A stretch of DNA of 64,000 bases from Kocuria palustris (GTDB lineage: Bacteria > Actinomycetota > Actinomycetes > Actinomycetales > Micrococcaceae): positions 1,612,001 through 1,676,000 of the forward strand of contig NZ_JAFBCR010000001.1 in the NCBI RefSeq assembly GCF_016907795.1. Direction: 5' to 3'. The translations under genes and the position numbers were made by a program. Positions 27,546 through 35,664 of this stretch are shown one piece after another. A model generated the notes under the pieces. The model was not told where the DNA came from and made no database searches. It was given only the letters and a program-made list of their open reading frames with translations. How positions within the stretch are numbered: position 1 is the stretch's first letter; each line of letters starts with the position of its first letter.

Positions 27546-28571
27546 GTGAGCCCAGACTTCAGCCCCGCGATCAGCCTCGACCTCTCCTCGAGCACCCCGG
27601 AGACGTCCGCGGCGCAGTCCGTGGCTGCCGATCCGAGCGCCACGGTGCACGACGTCGTCATCGTGGGCTCGGGGCCGGCGGGCTACACCGCCGCCATCTA
27701 CGCAGCGCGCGCGAACCTCAAGCCCATCGTGCTCGCCGGCTCGGTCACCGCCGGCGGCGAGCTCATGAACACCACCGAGGTCGAGAACTTCCCGGGATTC
27801 CAGGACGGCATCATGGGCCCCGAGCTCATGGGCACCATGCAGGCCCAGGCCGAGCGCTTCGGCGCCGACGTCCGCTACGAGGACGCTCTGTCGCTGAAGC
27901 TCGAGGGCGACATCAAGGAGATCACGGTCGAGGGCGGCGAGGTCCTGCGGGCCAAGGCCGTCATCCTGGCCACCGGCTCCGCCTACCGCGAGCTCGGCCT
28001 GGAGGACGAGAAGCGGCTGTCCGGCCACGGCGTCTCCTGGTGCGCGACCTGCGACGGCTTCTTCTTCCGCGAGCAGAACATCGCCGTGGTGGGCGGCGGA
28101 GACTCCGCGATCGAAGAGGCCACGTTCCTGACCAAGTTCGCCTCCAAGGTCACGATCATCCACCGCCGCGACGAGTTCCGCGCTTCCGAGATCATGCAGC
28201 AGCGCGCCTTCGAGGACCCCAAGATCGAGATCCTCTGGAACAAGGAGGTCATCGGCATCTCGGGCGAGTCCAAGGTCGAGGAGCTGACCCTGCGAGACAC
28301 CGTCACGCAGGAGGCCTCCGCGCTTCCGGTGACCGGCCTGTTCGTGGCGATCGGCGCCGATCCCCGCACCGGCCTGTTCGCAGACCAGCTCGCGATCGAT
28401 CCCGACGGCACCGTCCAGGTCGACGGCCGCTCGTCCCGGACCTCGCTGCCGGGCGTCTTCGCCGCCGGCGACGTCCTGGATCCCACCTACAAGCAGGCCA
28501 TCACGGCCGCCGGCTCCGGCTGCGCCGCGGCGATCGACGCCGGGCACTACCTGGACGCCCGCGCCGGCTGA
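27546..28571 (+). CDS. trxB: thioredoxin-disulfide reductase
   Basis: This FAD flavoenzyme reduces thioredoxin with [25 protein letters not shown] near residue 36 is the FAD fold, and the active-site CATC is in [29 protein letters not shown] is the NADPH fold. [20 protein letters not shown] is the C-terminal FAD motif. It is 341 residues, with an N-terminal extension of about 33 residues compared with E. coli. The GTG start is supported by AAGGAAGAAGGAC upstream. It is followed by trxA 46 bases later, probably co-transcribed from the SigR-type promoter. Confidence 0.96.
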   Translation: MSPDFSPAISLDLSSSTPETSAAQSVAADPSATVHDVVIVGSGPAGYTAAIYAARANLKPIVLAGSVTAGGELMNTTEVENFPGFQDGIMGPELMGTMQAQAERFGADVRYEDALSLKLEGDIKEITVEGGEVLRAKAVILATGSAYRELGLEDEKRLSGHGVSWCATCDGFFFREQNIAVVGGGDSAIEEATFLTKFASKVTIIHRRDEFRASEIMQQRAFEDPKIEILWNKEVIGISGESKVEELTLRDTVTQEASALPVTGLFVAIGADPRTGLFADQLAIDPDGTVQVDGRSSRTSLPGVFAAGDVLDPTYKQAITAAGSGCAAAIDAGHYLDARAG

Positions 28572-28617
28572 GCCCAGGCCCTCCCACAGACCCTCACCAC
28601 CCCAGAAGGAGCACACC

Positions 28618-28944
28618 ATGAGCAACGCAGCAGCCGTCAACGAGTCCGACTTCGAGGCCGAGGTCCTCCAGTCCGACAAGCCCGTCATCGTCGATTTCTG
28701 GGCCGAATGGTGCGGCCCCTGCCGCATGGTCGGCCCGGTCCTGGACTCGATCGCCGAGGAGCACGACTCCGTGAAGGTCGTGAAGGTCAACGTCGACGAC
28801 AACCAGGCCATCGCCGCCAAGTACGGCATCACGTCCATCCCGGCCGTGTACGTCTTCAACAACGGCGAGGTGGCCAAGCAGTCCATCGGCGCCAAGCCCA
28901 AGTCAGCTCTCGAGAAGGAGTTCGCCGAGTTCCTCGGCGCCTGA
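28618..28944 (+). CDS. trxA: thioredoxin
   Basis: This 108-residue thioredoxin reduces protein disulfides in the cytoplasm. The active site WAEWCGPCRMVGPVLD is near residue 30 and the cis-proline loop is TSIPAVYVF. AGAAGGAG precedes the ATG. It is the partner of TrxB and the last gene of the unit. A strong terminator follows at 28957-29008. Confidence 0.97.
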   Translation: MSNAAAVNESDFEAEVLQSDKPVIVDFWAEWCGPCRMVGPVLDSIAEEHDSVKVVKVNVDDNQAIAAKYGITSIPAVYVFNNGEVAKQSIGAKPKSALEKEFAEFLGA

Positions 28945-28956
28945 TCCGCTCACTTG

Positions 28957-29008
28957 CCGAACGGCCCCCGGAAGCCCGCCATCGCGGGGGCTTCCGGGGG
29001 CCGTTCGG
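28957..29008 (+). terminator. strong intrinsic terminator after trxA
   Basis: A stem of about 20 base pairs pairs CCGAACGGCCCCCGGAAGCC with GGCTTCCGGGGGCCGTTCGG. The small loop lies around 28980. It starts 13 bases after the trxA stop. It separates trxBA from cwlM. Confidence 0.85.
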
Positions 29009-29030
29009 GTGCCTCTTCCCGCTGGTGAGA

Positions 29031-29059
29031 TGCACACACGCACCGAGTGCCTCTAGTAT
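29031..29059 (+). promoter_or_regulatory. probable cwlM promoter
   Basis: TGCACA at 29031-29036 and TAGTAT at 29054-29059 are 17 bases apart, 40 bases before the cwlM ATG. The -10 is a good match and the -35 is moderate. Confidence 0.5.
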
Positions 29060-29098
29060 TCAAGGAATTTCCCTCGTTCCCGACTCCGTAAGGTCTCC

Positions 29099-30313
29099 AT
29101 GTCCGACTCCTCTGCCGCCTCCCTGGGCCGCGGCCACAGCGACCGCCGCGTACGGGTCCTGCGCGAGCGACTCGTGCGCGCCGGCCAGCTGCCCCAGGAC
29201 ACCGACCTGGACGGCCCTCAGGCCACTGAGTTCGACGCCGCCCTGGAGACGGCGGTCAGGGCCTTCCAGCAGAGCCGGGGACTGATCGTCGACGGCTTGG
29301 TGGGCCCGGAGACCGAACGGCGCCTCAGCGAGGCCCAGTACACCCTGGGGGACCGTCCGCTGCAGTGGGACCGCCAGGAGCCCATGCGGGGCGACGACGT
29401 CGAGCGCCTCCAGCACAATCTGTCCCTCCTCGGTCTGTACTACGGCCATCTCAACGGCGCGTTCGAGGAGAAGACTCACCTCGCTGTGCTGGAGCTGCAG
29501 CAGAGCCTGGGACTGGAGCGCAGCGGCCGAGTGGATCACCGCACCATCGAGGCCCTGGCCCGGATCAACAAGAACATCACGAACTCCAAGGCGTTCTCTC
29601 TGCGCGACTTCCACAATCTGGAGTCCGCCAACGGCGCAGTGCGCTCGCACCGCATTATCCTGGTGCCCAGCGCCATGATCGGGGAGCACCCCAGCCCTGC
29701 GGAGGCTCCCCCTGCGGATCGGCAGCGCAGTCGGGACCTCTCCTTGGATGTCGCAGCTCGTGCCCACGAGCTGCTCGCCGACATCGGCGCCCATCCCGTC
29801 GTCGTCTCCGATCAGCCGCTCCAGGCCGCCGACGGCACGGTGATCGAGACTCCCGGCACCCTGGATGAGGCCCTCGAGGGCGTGCGCCAGCCCGTGGTCG
29901 TCGTGCTCGGATGCGATTGGAACCGCTCGGAGAAGGCCAGCGGCATGGCCTCGTACTTCTGGGGGAATTCCGGCTCCGAGCAGGACGCCCTCTCCCCGAT
30001 CGGCCAGCGCGGCGCCTCGCTGATCCAGCGCGAGATGGTCGCACGCACGGGTGCACTGGATCTGGGCTGCCATGGCCGTCAGTGGATCGTCCTGCGCACC
30101 ACGCCTGCGCCCACGATCTACCTGGACATGGGCTACCTCTCCAACCCCGGGGAGTCCGAGGATCTGGAGCGGGGGGAGTACCGAGCGCATATCGCTCAGG
30201 CGATCGCCGTGGGCCTGCAGCGCATGTTCGCGCAGTCCTCCCAGGATCACCCCACAGGGACGCTCAGCACCTCGGATATCGCTCGAGAGCTGGCACGACG
30301 ACCCAAGGCCTGA
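29099..30313 (+). CDS. cwlM: CwlM-type amidase homologue, catalytic site degenerate
   Basis: The 404 residues comprise two peptidoglycan-binding repeats (about 15-85, AVRAFQQSRGLIVDGLVGPE; and about 95-160, LAVLELQQSLGLERSGRVDH), then an N-acetylmuramoyl-L-alanine amidase fold. The zinc ligands are missing: the usual DPGHGG strand reads IILVPSAMIGEHPSP and the second His region reads VVVVLGCDWNRSEKA. There is no signal peptide. This fits mycobacterial CwlM, a cytoplasmic regulator that activates MurA after phosphorylation, so hydrolysis is unlikely. The position between trxA and parB is conserved with M. tuberculosis (Rv3915). It ends at a bidirectional terminator shared with parB. Confidence 0.87.
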   Translation: MSDSSAASLGRGHSDRRVRVLRERLVRAGQLPQDTDLDGPQATEFDAALETAVRAFQQSRGLIVDGLVGPETERRLSEAQYTLGDRPLQWDRQEPMRGDDVERLQHNLSLLGLYYGHLNGAFEEKTHLAVLELQQSLGLERSGRVDHRTIEALARINKNITNSKAFSLRDFHNLESANGAVRSHRIILVPSAMIGEHPSPAEAPPADRQRSRDLSLDVAARAHELLADIGAHPVVVSDQPLQAADGTVIETPGTLDEALEGVRQPVVVVLGCDWNRSEKASGMASYFWGNSGSEQDALSPIGQRGASLIQREMVARTGALDLGCHGRQWIVLRTTPAPTIYLDMGYLSNPGESEDLERGEYRAHIAQAIAVGLQRMFAQSSQDHPTGTLSTSDIARELARRPKA

Positions 30314-30329
30314 CCTCCTCCAGAGCGAC

Positions 30330-30373
30330 GAAGAGCCCCTTTATGTGACGTACATCACATAAAGGGGCTCTTC
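30330..30373. terminator. bidirectional terminator between cwlM and parB
   Basis: A near-perfect stem of 20 base pairs pairs GAAGAGCCCCTTTATGTGA with its reverse complement ending at 30373. It lies between two convergent genes. An A/T-containing segment next to the stem works in both directions. The loop end contains a CRP-like site (30344-30359). Confidence 0.85.
30344..30359. promoter_or_regulatory. CRP/GlxR-like site inside the terminator
   Basis: TGTGACGTACATCACA fits TGTGA-N6-TCACA, the consensus of the cAMP receptor protein and GlxR. It forms the inner part of the terminator hairpin, so it could be coincidental symmetry. Confidence 0.4.
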
Positions 30374-30474
30374 TGCGTGTTCAGCGCTGTACCAGACGGT
30401 CAGGGAGCGAGGCGGTGCCGCACCCCGCCCGGAGCTGTCGTCACGACCGATCCGGGCGAGGTGCCAGCAGGCGC

Positions 30475-32277
30475 TCAGTCCTCCTGAGCCGCATCCTGCG
30501 TCTGCGGATCCAGCACCGAGATGATGCGATTGAGATCCTCGACGGAGGCGAACTCGATCGTCATCCGCCCCTTGCGGGCACCCAGGTTGATCTTCACGCT
30601 GGTGTCCAGCTTGTCGGAGAAGGCGTCGGCGATATAGTCCAGACGCTCCCTGTGGTGCTCCTGGGCCCTGGCCGCGGGTCGACGCCCCGGCTTGCCGCGC
30701 TTGGACAGCGATGCTGCCTCCTCAGCAGCGCGCACCGACATGCCTTCAGCAACAATGCGCTGGGCCAGCCGCTCCATCTCGGCAGGATCTTCCAGCGCCA
30801 GCAACGCACGAGCATGGCCGGCCGAGAGCACACCTGCCGCCACCCGGCGCTGAACCAGCGGTGGCAGGCGCATCAGACGCAGCGTGTTGGAGATCTGCGG
30901 ACGGGAGCGCCCGATGCGTCGAGACAGTTCCTCCTGAGTGGCCCCGAACTCCTCGAGCAGCTGCTGATACGCCGCAGCCTCTTCCAGAGGGTTCAGCTGG
31001 CTGCGATGCAGGTTCTCCAGCAGTGCATCGCGCAGGAGGTCATCATCTGCGGTGTCGCGGACGATGGCGGGCACGGTGTCGAGGCCCGCGCGCTGAGTGG
31101 CCCGCCAACGGCGCTCACCCATCACCAGCTCGTAGGGCTGACCGTCCGGCTCTCGGGACGGCCGGACGACGATCGGCTGAAGGACTCCGAGCTCGCCGAT
31201 GGAGTAGGCGAGCTCCGCGAGCTCGTCCTCGTCGAAGATCTGACGCGGCTGCTTCCGGTTGGGGTGGATGCTGCCCACGGGGACTTCCGCGAACGCCGCG
31301 CCGGGGACCGAGGCGAGGTCCGACGTGTCGGGATCCGCAGGCAGATCCGCAGCGGGCGCGGGGGTTTCCGCGACTACGGCCTCTGGTTCGACGCCTTCCG
31401 CGTCAGCCCTCGACGTTCCACGTGAAACATCAGCCGTCCGATCAGCGTCCGTCGCGCCCTCTGGGGGCTCGGTGACGGAAGTGCGCACCTCCGTGGTGGC
31501 GTCCGAGGCGGCGGGAGCAGCCGACTGCACGGACTCCTGCTGATCCGAGGCCTCGTCCGGAGAATCGGCAGATTCCGCTGATTCCGCGGACGAGGGAGTA
31601 GGGGTGAAGAACATGTCGGACGGGCGGCCGCTTCCTCCGCGGTTCTGCAGGGCTGCCCCCATATCCATCCGGGACTTCATGGCGCTCTGTCGAGCACTGG
31701 CCGAGACCGGGCGGCGACGGCCGCCCGTTCCACGTGAAACGGACGATGTCGCCTCCTCCGCAGAACCGCTCGACTCGGCGTGCTTGGGGTCCACCGCAGT
31801 CGCCCTCGCATCCGCCTCGGAGACGGGGGCCCCGGCCGCAGTCGACGTTCCCTTCCCCTTCTTCTTTGAGGACTTGGGGGCGGTGGATGCCTTTCCACTC
31901 CGCGAGGCGGCAGTTCCAGACTTCGAGGACGCTCCTGTCGCCGCTCCGGTCTTGGAGCGAACCCCCGTGGGAGACGACGACGGCTTAGACTCCTCAGGCT
32001 GGGGTGCTCCCGTCCCGGAACGTGCAGCCTCCGACTTGACTCGCCCAGGTCGATCCGTACGGGAGTCGTTGCTCTCCGTCGCATCGGACGCATTCACCGC
32101 TGCGGTATCAGCTGCGACGGTCGACTCCGACTGCGCTGCCGCGCTACCGGCCTGCGGCGCCTCTGCACCCCCAGCGTCGTTTCGCCGGACACTCGACTCC
32201 GAAGACGGCTCCTCGACAGGTGCACTGGGAATCAGGGCTCCGAGGCCTCTACCGAGTCCCCTCTTGCGCTCCGCCAT
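30475..32277 (-). CDS. parB: chromosome partitioning protein ParB with long disordered insert
   Basis: ParB is a CTP-dependent clamp that loads on parS and organises the origin. The protein has 600 residues, about twice the usual size. Residues 1-18 ([18 protein letters not shown]) are the conserved ParA-contact N-terminus. Residues 19-325 are low-complexity and rich in Ser, Ala, Thr, Glu and Lys. The core starts near 326 ([20 protein letters not shown]). It contains the CTP-binding motifs GERRWRA and [14 protein letters not shown]. The helix-turn-helix [20 protein letters not shown] and the dimer domain follow. Two parS sites lie inside the gene. The start at 32277 is fixed by the conserved N-terminus. 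It does not adjoin parA. Confidence 0.95.
   Translation of the reverse strand: MAERKRGLGRGLGALIPSAPVEEPSSESSVRRNDAGGAEAPQAGSAAAQSESTVAADTAAVNASDATESNDSRTDRPGRVKSEAARSGTGAPQPEESKPSSSPTGVRSKTGAATGASSKSGTAASRSGKASTAPKSSKKKGKGTSTAAGAPVSEADARATAVDPKHAESSGSAEEATSSVSRGTGGRRRPVSASARQSAMKSRMDMGAALQNRGGSGRPSDMFFTPTPSSAESAESADSPDEASDQQESVQSAAPAASDATTEVRTSVTEPPEGATDADRTADVSRGTSRADAEGVEPEAVVAETPAPAADLPADPDTSDLASVPGAAFAEVPVGSIHPNRKQPRQIFDEDELAELAYSIGELGVLQPIVVRPSREPDGQPYELVMGERRWRATQRAGLDTVPAIVRDTADDDLLRDALLENLHRSQLNPLEEAAAYQQLLEEFGATQEELSRRIGRSRPQISNTLRLMRLPPLVQRRVAAGVLSAGHARALLALEDPAEMERLAQRIVAEGMSVRAAEEAASLSKRGKPGRRPAARAQEHHRERLDYIADAFSDKLDTSVKINLGARKGRMTIEFASVEDLNRIISVLDPQTQDAAQED
31415..31428. promoter_or_regulatory. 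parS: parS site 1, inside parB
   Basis: GTTCCACGTGAAAC, one base off the symmetric parS core GTTTCACGTGAAAC. It lies in the parB coding region near residue 285 and reads as Val-Ser-Arg-Gly-Thr in the ParB frame. Confidence 0.85.
31727..31740. promoter_or_regulatory. parS: parS site 2, inside parB
   Basis: GTTCCACGTGAAAC, identical to site 1, in the parB coding region near residue 181, again encoding Val-Ser-Arg-Gly-Thr within the disordered insert. Confidence 0.85.
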
Positions 32278-32338
32278 GGACAACACTCCTCTACTGGACG
32301 ACCCGGACAGTCTACGGAGCATCGACAGAGATTCGCGC

Positions 32339-32352
32339 GTTTCACGTGGAAC
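32339..32352. promoter_or_regulatory. parS: parS site 3
   Basis: GTTTCACGTGGAAC, the same element in reverse orientation, 62 bases upstream of the parB start, where ParB binding may also affect parB expression. Confidence 0.85.
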
Positions 32353-32433
32353 CACCCGGAGTTCCGGGCCACATTGTGACCGATCTGGCCTGGCAGGACG
32401 CACTCCAGTCGCGAAGGCATGGTCTTCGCGATC

Positions 32434-32447
32434 GTTCCACGTGAAAC
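32434..32447. promoter_or_regulatory. parS: parS site 4
   Basis: GTTCCACGTGAAAC followed by ATC, in the gene-free spacer between parB and parA. Confidence 0.87.
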
Positions 32448-32508
32448 ATCGAGCGCCCATGGGCGCTATCCACTCCCGAAGCGGACTGCATCTAACGGTC
32501 AGGTGTTC

Positions 32509-32522
32509 GTTTCACGTGGAAC
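32509..32522. promoter_or_regulatory. parS: parS site 5
   Basis: GTTTCACGTGGAAC, reverse orientation, 62 bases after site 4. Confidence 0.87.
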
Positions 32523-32662
32523 ATCGCTCAGTCACAAGGCCATCCACGCGCACGTTCCGAATAGAATCCAGGAATTTCGCCTCGACTGTTACGACGTTGA
32601 AGACACGCGCCCATCACCCGACTGGTCGTCCAGACAGTGTCCTAGGGGGCCATTCCCGCAGC

Positions 32663-32676
32663 GTTCCACGTGAAAC
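32663..32676. promoter_or_regulatory. parS: parS site 6
   Basis: GTTCCACGTGAAAC followed by ATC, in the gene-free spacer. Confidence 0.87.
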
Positions 32677-33246
32677 ATCACGGCATGCGCACGCCCATTG
32701 CGCGATCGGTACGAGGAGGACGTCACGCATCCTGCATTCCGTCTAAGTCCATGGCGTGTGCGCCTCACCCCTGAATCACCTCTGCGTGCTGCAGCCGGTC
32801 TCCGTCTCCGGGGCGTGGATCGCGTGGATCACCCGCATGTCGCCTCAAACCGCAGACCGGCCGGTGTATGCCCTTTGGCCCTCGCGTACCAGTGAGCTGA
32901 CTACCGCGCGCAGAGCCTGGCTTTCAGAGCCGTGGCCCTCGGCCCTTGGCCTCCGCTCTGGACACAGATCATCGCATCAAGTGAGCTGCTACGGGTTGAT
33001 GAGACCCGGCCTCAGTCTTGACAACGCTCGCGCAGTAGGACCTCTCAGTTCGCATGGCATCGTCGCCACACAGAGGCAGCACTTGTCCCATGACCAATGG
33101 TGCACTCGCCTGGCGGCATCGCCAGCATGTACAGGGACCCGCCTTCCCGGTCCCGCCGCGCACCCCGGAGACTCTCGCCGTCGCGATGCGCTCCGCAGCA
33201 CCCGACAATCGAAGCACGGAGAGCAGACAGACACCAGAGACAATGC

Positions 33247-33260
33247 GTTCCACGTGAAAC
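33247..33260. promoter_or_regulatory. parS: parS site 7
   Basis: GTTCCACGTGAAAC followed by AT, separated from site 6 by about 570 bases. Confidence 0.87.
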
Positions 33261-33624
33261 ATGGACTCGCGCAATGACCGAAGACGGCCACCATGCCGCC
33301 GACGAGCCATCGAGGGTCCTGACGTCGGATCCAGCTCTCGACTGGACCTCTTCCCGTAACGACCCTCACGTTCCGTCACGCGTCGTCCATCGCGTGCTGC
33401 AGACCAGGGCATGCAGAGGCGTCTCCCAAGGGAAGAGCTTTTCCGCCTCTCACTTGATCGCCGTGTGCCTGGGACGACGGACAGCGGGCAAGACCCGGAG
33501 TTCGTCGGAGTCATCGGGGTCCGATTCCTCCTGCGCTTCCTCGGACAACCGTCGCGCATGGACGACCGCCGGCACCCCTCGCCACCTTGAGTCAAAGACC
33601 GTATGGAGAAGGTTCGAACCGCAC

Positions 33625-33638
33625 GTTCCACGTGAAAC
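33625..33638. promoter_or_regulatory. parS: parS site 8
   Basis: GTTCCACGTGAAAC followed by AC. It is the last site before the parA terminator. Confidence 0.87.
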
Positions 33639-33726
33639 ACGCCGACAGAAGACGAGCGGCAGCAGTCGACATCCGCCGGCCGACGATGACAGCACCGTCT
33701 CCCTCTTGCAAGAGCTGGAATGACTA

Positions 33727-33756
33727 CGGGCCCCGTTCCACGAGGAACGGGGCCCG
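33727..33756 (-). terminator. intrinsic terminator after parA
   Basis: A perfect 13-bp stem, CGGGCCCCGTTCC with GGAACGGGGCCCG around the loop ACGA, is 32 bases beyond the parA stop. The resemblance of its centre to parS is accidental because the CACGTG core is missing. Confidence 0.85.
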
Positions 33757-33788
33757 CTAGGACCTGCAGAGCCTGCCCGATCAATGGA

Positions 33789-34823
33789 TCACTTGCTCTT
33801 CGGCACGCCTCGCGCGGCGATCTCAGCGGCTGCCTCGAGATAGGACAGAGCGCCCGTGGACTGCGGATCGTAGTTCAGCACCGACTGCTGATAGCTCGGC
33901 GCCTCGGAGATCCGCACGGACCGGGGGATCATGGTCTCCAGCACCTGCTCCGGGAAGTGCGCCCGCACCTCATCCGCCACCTGGGAGGACAGGTTGGTAC
34001 GGCCGTCGTACATGGTCATGAGGATGGTGGACACGACCAGATCCGGGTTCAGGTGCTTCTGGATCATCTCGATGTTGCGCAGCAGCTGGCTCAGGCCCTC
34101 GAGCGCGTAGTACTCGCACTGGATGGGGATCAGGACTTCGCTGGCGGCCACGAAGGCATTGATGGTCAGCAGGCCGAGGCTGGGCGGGCAGTCGATGAAG
34201 ACGTAGTCGAGACGCTCCAGGCCCTGCTCCTCACGACCCTTGGCATACTGGTCCAGAGCACGGGACAGCCTCTGCTCGCGCGCCACCATGGACACGAGCT
34301 CGATCTCTGCACCGGCCAGGTCGATGGTCGCCGGCGCCACCACGATCCGATCGGACTCGGGGGAGGGCGCGACCACCTGAGCCAGCTCCATCTCATCGAC
34401 GAGGACGTCGTAGACGCCGTCAACCTCCGAGCTGTGCGGGACGCCCAGGGCGGTGGAGGCATTGCCCTGCGGATCGTTGTCGACCACCAGAACGTTGAGA
34501 CCCTGCTTGGCCAGGCCCACTGCCAGGTTGACGGCGGTGCTCGTCTTGCCCACGCCGCCCTTCTGGTTGCTGACCGTGATCACGCGAGTGCGCTCAGGCC
34601 GCTGAAGCTGCACGTGCTCGAGTCGGCGACGTCGCTGATTCTCTTCCACGAGCTTCCTTCCGAGGGGGGTGTCTCCCGCGCCTTGTGCGGCGGCTGTCGC
34701 GTCGGCGTCCTGTCTTGCAGTCAACCGCGATCCGCGGTCCGGTTGCACTGCCGAATCCTGCGAGACCGGATCAGGGGGAAGACCGAAGTCATAGCCGTGA
34801 GGCCTGTCGTTCTGGGTCACCAC
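33789..34823 (-). CDS. parA: chromosome partitioning ATPase ParA
   Basis: ParA forms ATP-dependent dimers on the nucleoid and positions ParB-bound origins. The protein has 344 residues. After a polar N-terminal tail of about 75 residues comes the deviant Walker A motif VITVSNQKGGVGKTSTAVNL. VLVVDNDPQGNASTALG and YVFIDCPPSLGLLTINAFVA are the A' and Walker B motifs. The GTG start at 34823 has GAGGAAGG upstream; the next codon is also GTG. It follows rsmG in the conserved order but is separated from parB by the parS spacer. A CRP-like palindrome is 20 bases before the start codon. Confidence 0.95.
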   Translation of the reverse strand: MVTQNDRPHGYDFGLPPDPVSQDSAVQPDRGSRLTARQDADATAAAQGAGDTPLGRKLVEENQRRRRLEHVQLQRPERTRVITVSNQKGGVGKTSTAVNLAVGLAKQGLNVLVVDNDPQGNASTALGVPHSSEVDGVYDVLVDEMELAQVVAPSPESDRIVVAPATIDLAGAEIELVSMVAREQRLSRALDQYAKGREEQGLERLDYVFIDCPPSLGLLTINAFVAASEVLIPIQCEYYALEGLSQLLRNIEMIQKHLNPDLVVSTILMTMYDGRTNLSSQVADEVRAHFPEQVLETMIPRSVRISEAPSYQQSVLNYDPQSTGALSYLEAAAEIAARGVPKSK

Positions 34824-34842
34824 GTCGCCTTCCTCGGTCCTT

Positions 34843-34858
34843 TGTGATATGCATCACA
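34843..34858. promoter_or_regulatory. CRP/GlxR-like operator upstream of parA
   Basis: TGTGATATGCATCACA is a perfect palindrome that fits TGTGA-N6-TCACA. It is 20-35 bases before the parA start codon, so a bound CRP/GlxR-type protein could affect parA expression or its ribosome access. It lies in the 124-base gap between rsmG and parA. Confidence 0.6.
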
Positions 34859-34947
34859 TTACATGTCGCGGCCGCTGAGGGGCCTGCCCCACACTACCCA
34901 AGACGCTTCCCCGGACCGTCGATCGAGGTCAGCGCCTCGAGACCGAT

Positions 34948-35661
34948 TCAGAGGACGACTCGTACCACGGTGGTCGGCTCCTCGAGCAGCTCCGAGCCCA
35001 GGGTGAGCACCTCGGTCTGCGCGACGCGGTGCCGCTTGAGCTGCTTGCGTGCCTTATCGATCTCCTGCTGCGCCGACCGGCCCTTGAGCGCGAGCAGCTC
35101 ACCGGAGCCCTGCAGCAGCGGAAGCGTGAAGTCCAACAGACCGCCGAGCGCGGAGACAGCGCGGGCCGTGACCACGTCCGGCGCGGAACCGCCCGGCAGC
35201 TCCTCGACCTGCTCGCCGCGCGCACGCAGGACCTGCACGTTCTCGAGCTGCAGATCCTGGACGATCTCGTTCAGCCAGGTCACGCGGCGCTCGAGCGGCT
35301 CGATCAGCGTGAGCTCCAGATCGGGGCGTGCGATCGCCAGGCACAGCCCGGGAAGTCCCGCCCCGGAGCCCACATCGGCCACACGGGCATCCTGCGGGAT
35401 CAGTGCCTCCACCACGGCGCAGTTCAGGACGTGACGTCCCCACAGCCGCGGAGCCTCACGCGGACCGATCAGTCCGCGCACGATGCCCGATGAGGCAAGG
35501 TGCTCCACATAGCGCTGGGCTAGCTCGAGCCGGTCGCCGAACAGGCTCTGCGCGGCCTCGGCCTCACGCCCCTGCAGCTCGGGAGCCGGCTGGGCGACGG
35601 CTCCGTCGGACTCCGCCTGCCTGCTGCGATCAGAGCGTTCGCCTGGGTGCTGCTCCGTCAT
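34948..35661 (-). CDS. rsmG: 16S rRNA (guanine-N7) methyltransferase RsmG
   Basis: RsmG (GidB) methylates G527 of 16S rRNA. The 237 residues include an N-terminal polar tail of about 30 residues. The AQRYVEHLASSGIVRGLIGP helix comes next. The AdoMet motif is RVADVGSGAGLPGLCLAIA near residue 95. LNEIVQDLQLENVQVLRARG and VVTARAVSALGGLLDFTLPL follow the GidB pattern. It starts three bases after the jag stop and precedes parA, as in most actinobacteria. Loss of this enzyme gives low-level streptomycin resistance in other species. Confidence 0.95.
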   Translation of the reverse strand: MTEQHPGERSDRSRQAESDGAVAQPAPELQGREAEAAQSLFGDRLELAQRYVEHLASSGIVRGLIGPREAPRLWGRHVLNCAVVEALIPQDARVADVGSGAGLPGLCLAIARPDLELTLIEPLERRVTWLNEIVQDLQLENVQVLRARGEQVEELPGGSAPDVVTARAVSALGGLLDFTLPLLQGSGELLALKGRSAQQEIDKARKQLKRHRVAQTEVLTLGSELLEEPTTVVRVVL

Positions 35662-35664
35662 GCC

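Larger units (their letters stand above)
32278..33726. other. gene-free parS-bearing spacer between parB and parA
   Basis: About 1.45 kb lie between the parB start and the parA terminator. Frames of up to 271 codons are open on either strand, but none has a plausible ribosome site, a recognisable domain or steady codon use. Base composition is visibly less GC-rich than in the surrounding genes. Six of the eight parS elements are here. The stretch probably serves as a partition centromere and as the parB promoter region; a gene may have been lost. I see no tRNA or known RNA family. Confidence 0.7.

Noticed and set aside
33735-33748. GTTCCACGAGGAAC as a ninth parS site
   Set aside because: The central CACGTG is absent. 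The symmetry belongs to the stem of the parA terminator.
32969-33784. A 271-codon frame in the parA-parB spacer
   Set aside because: It has no ribosome site, no recognisable domain, crosses two parS sites and the parA terminator, and shows Arg/Ser-rich composition typical of shadow frames.
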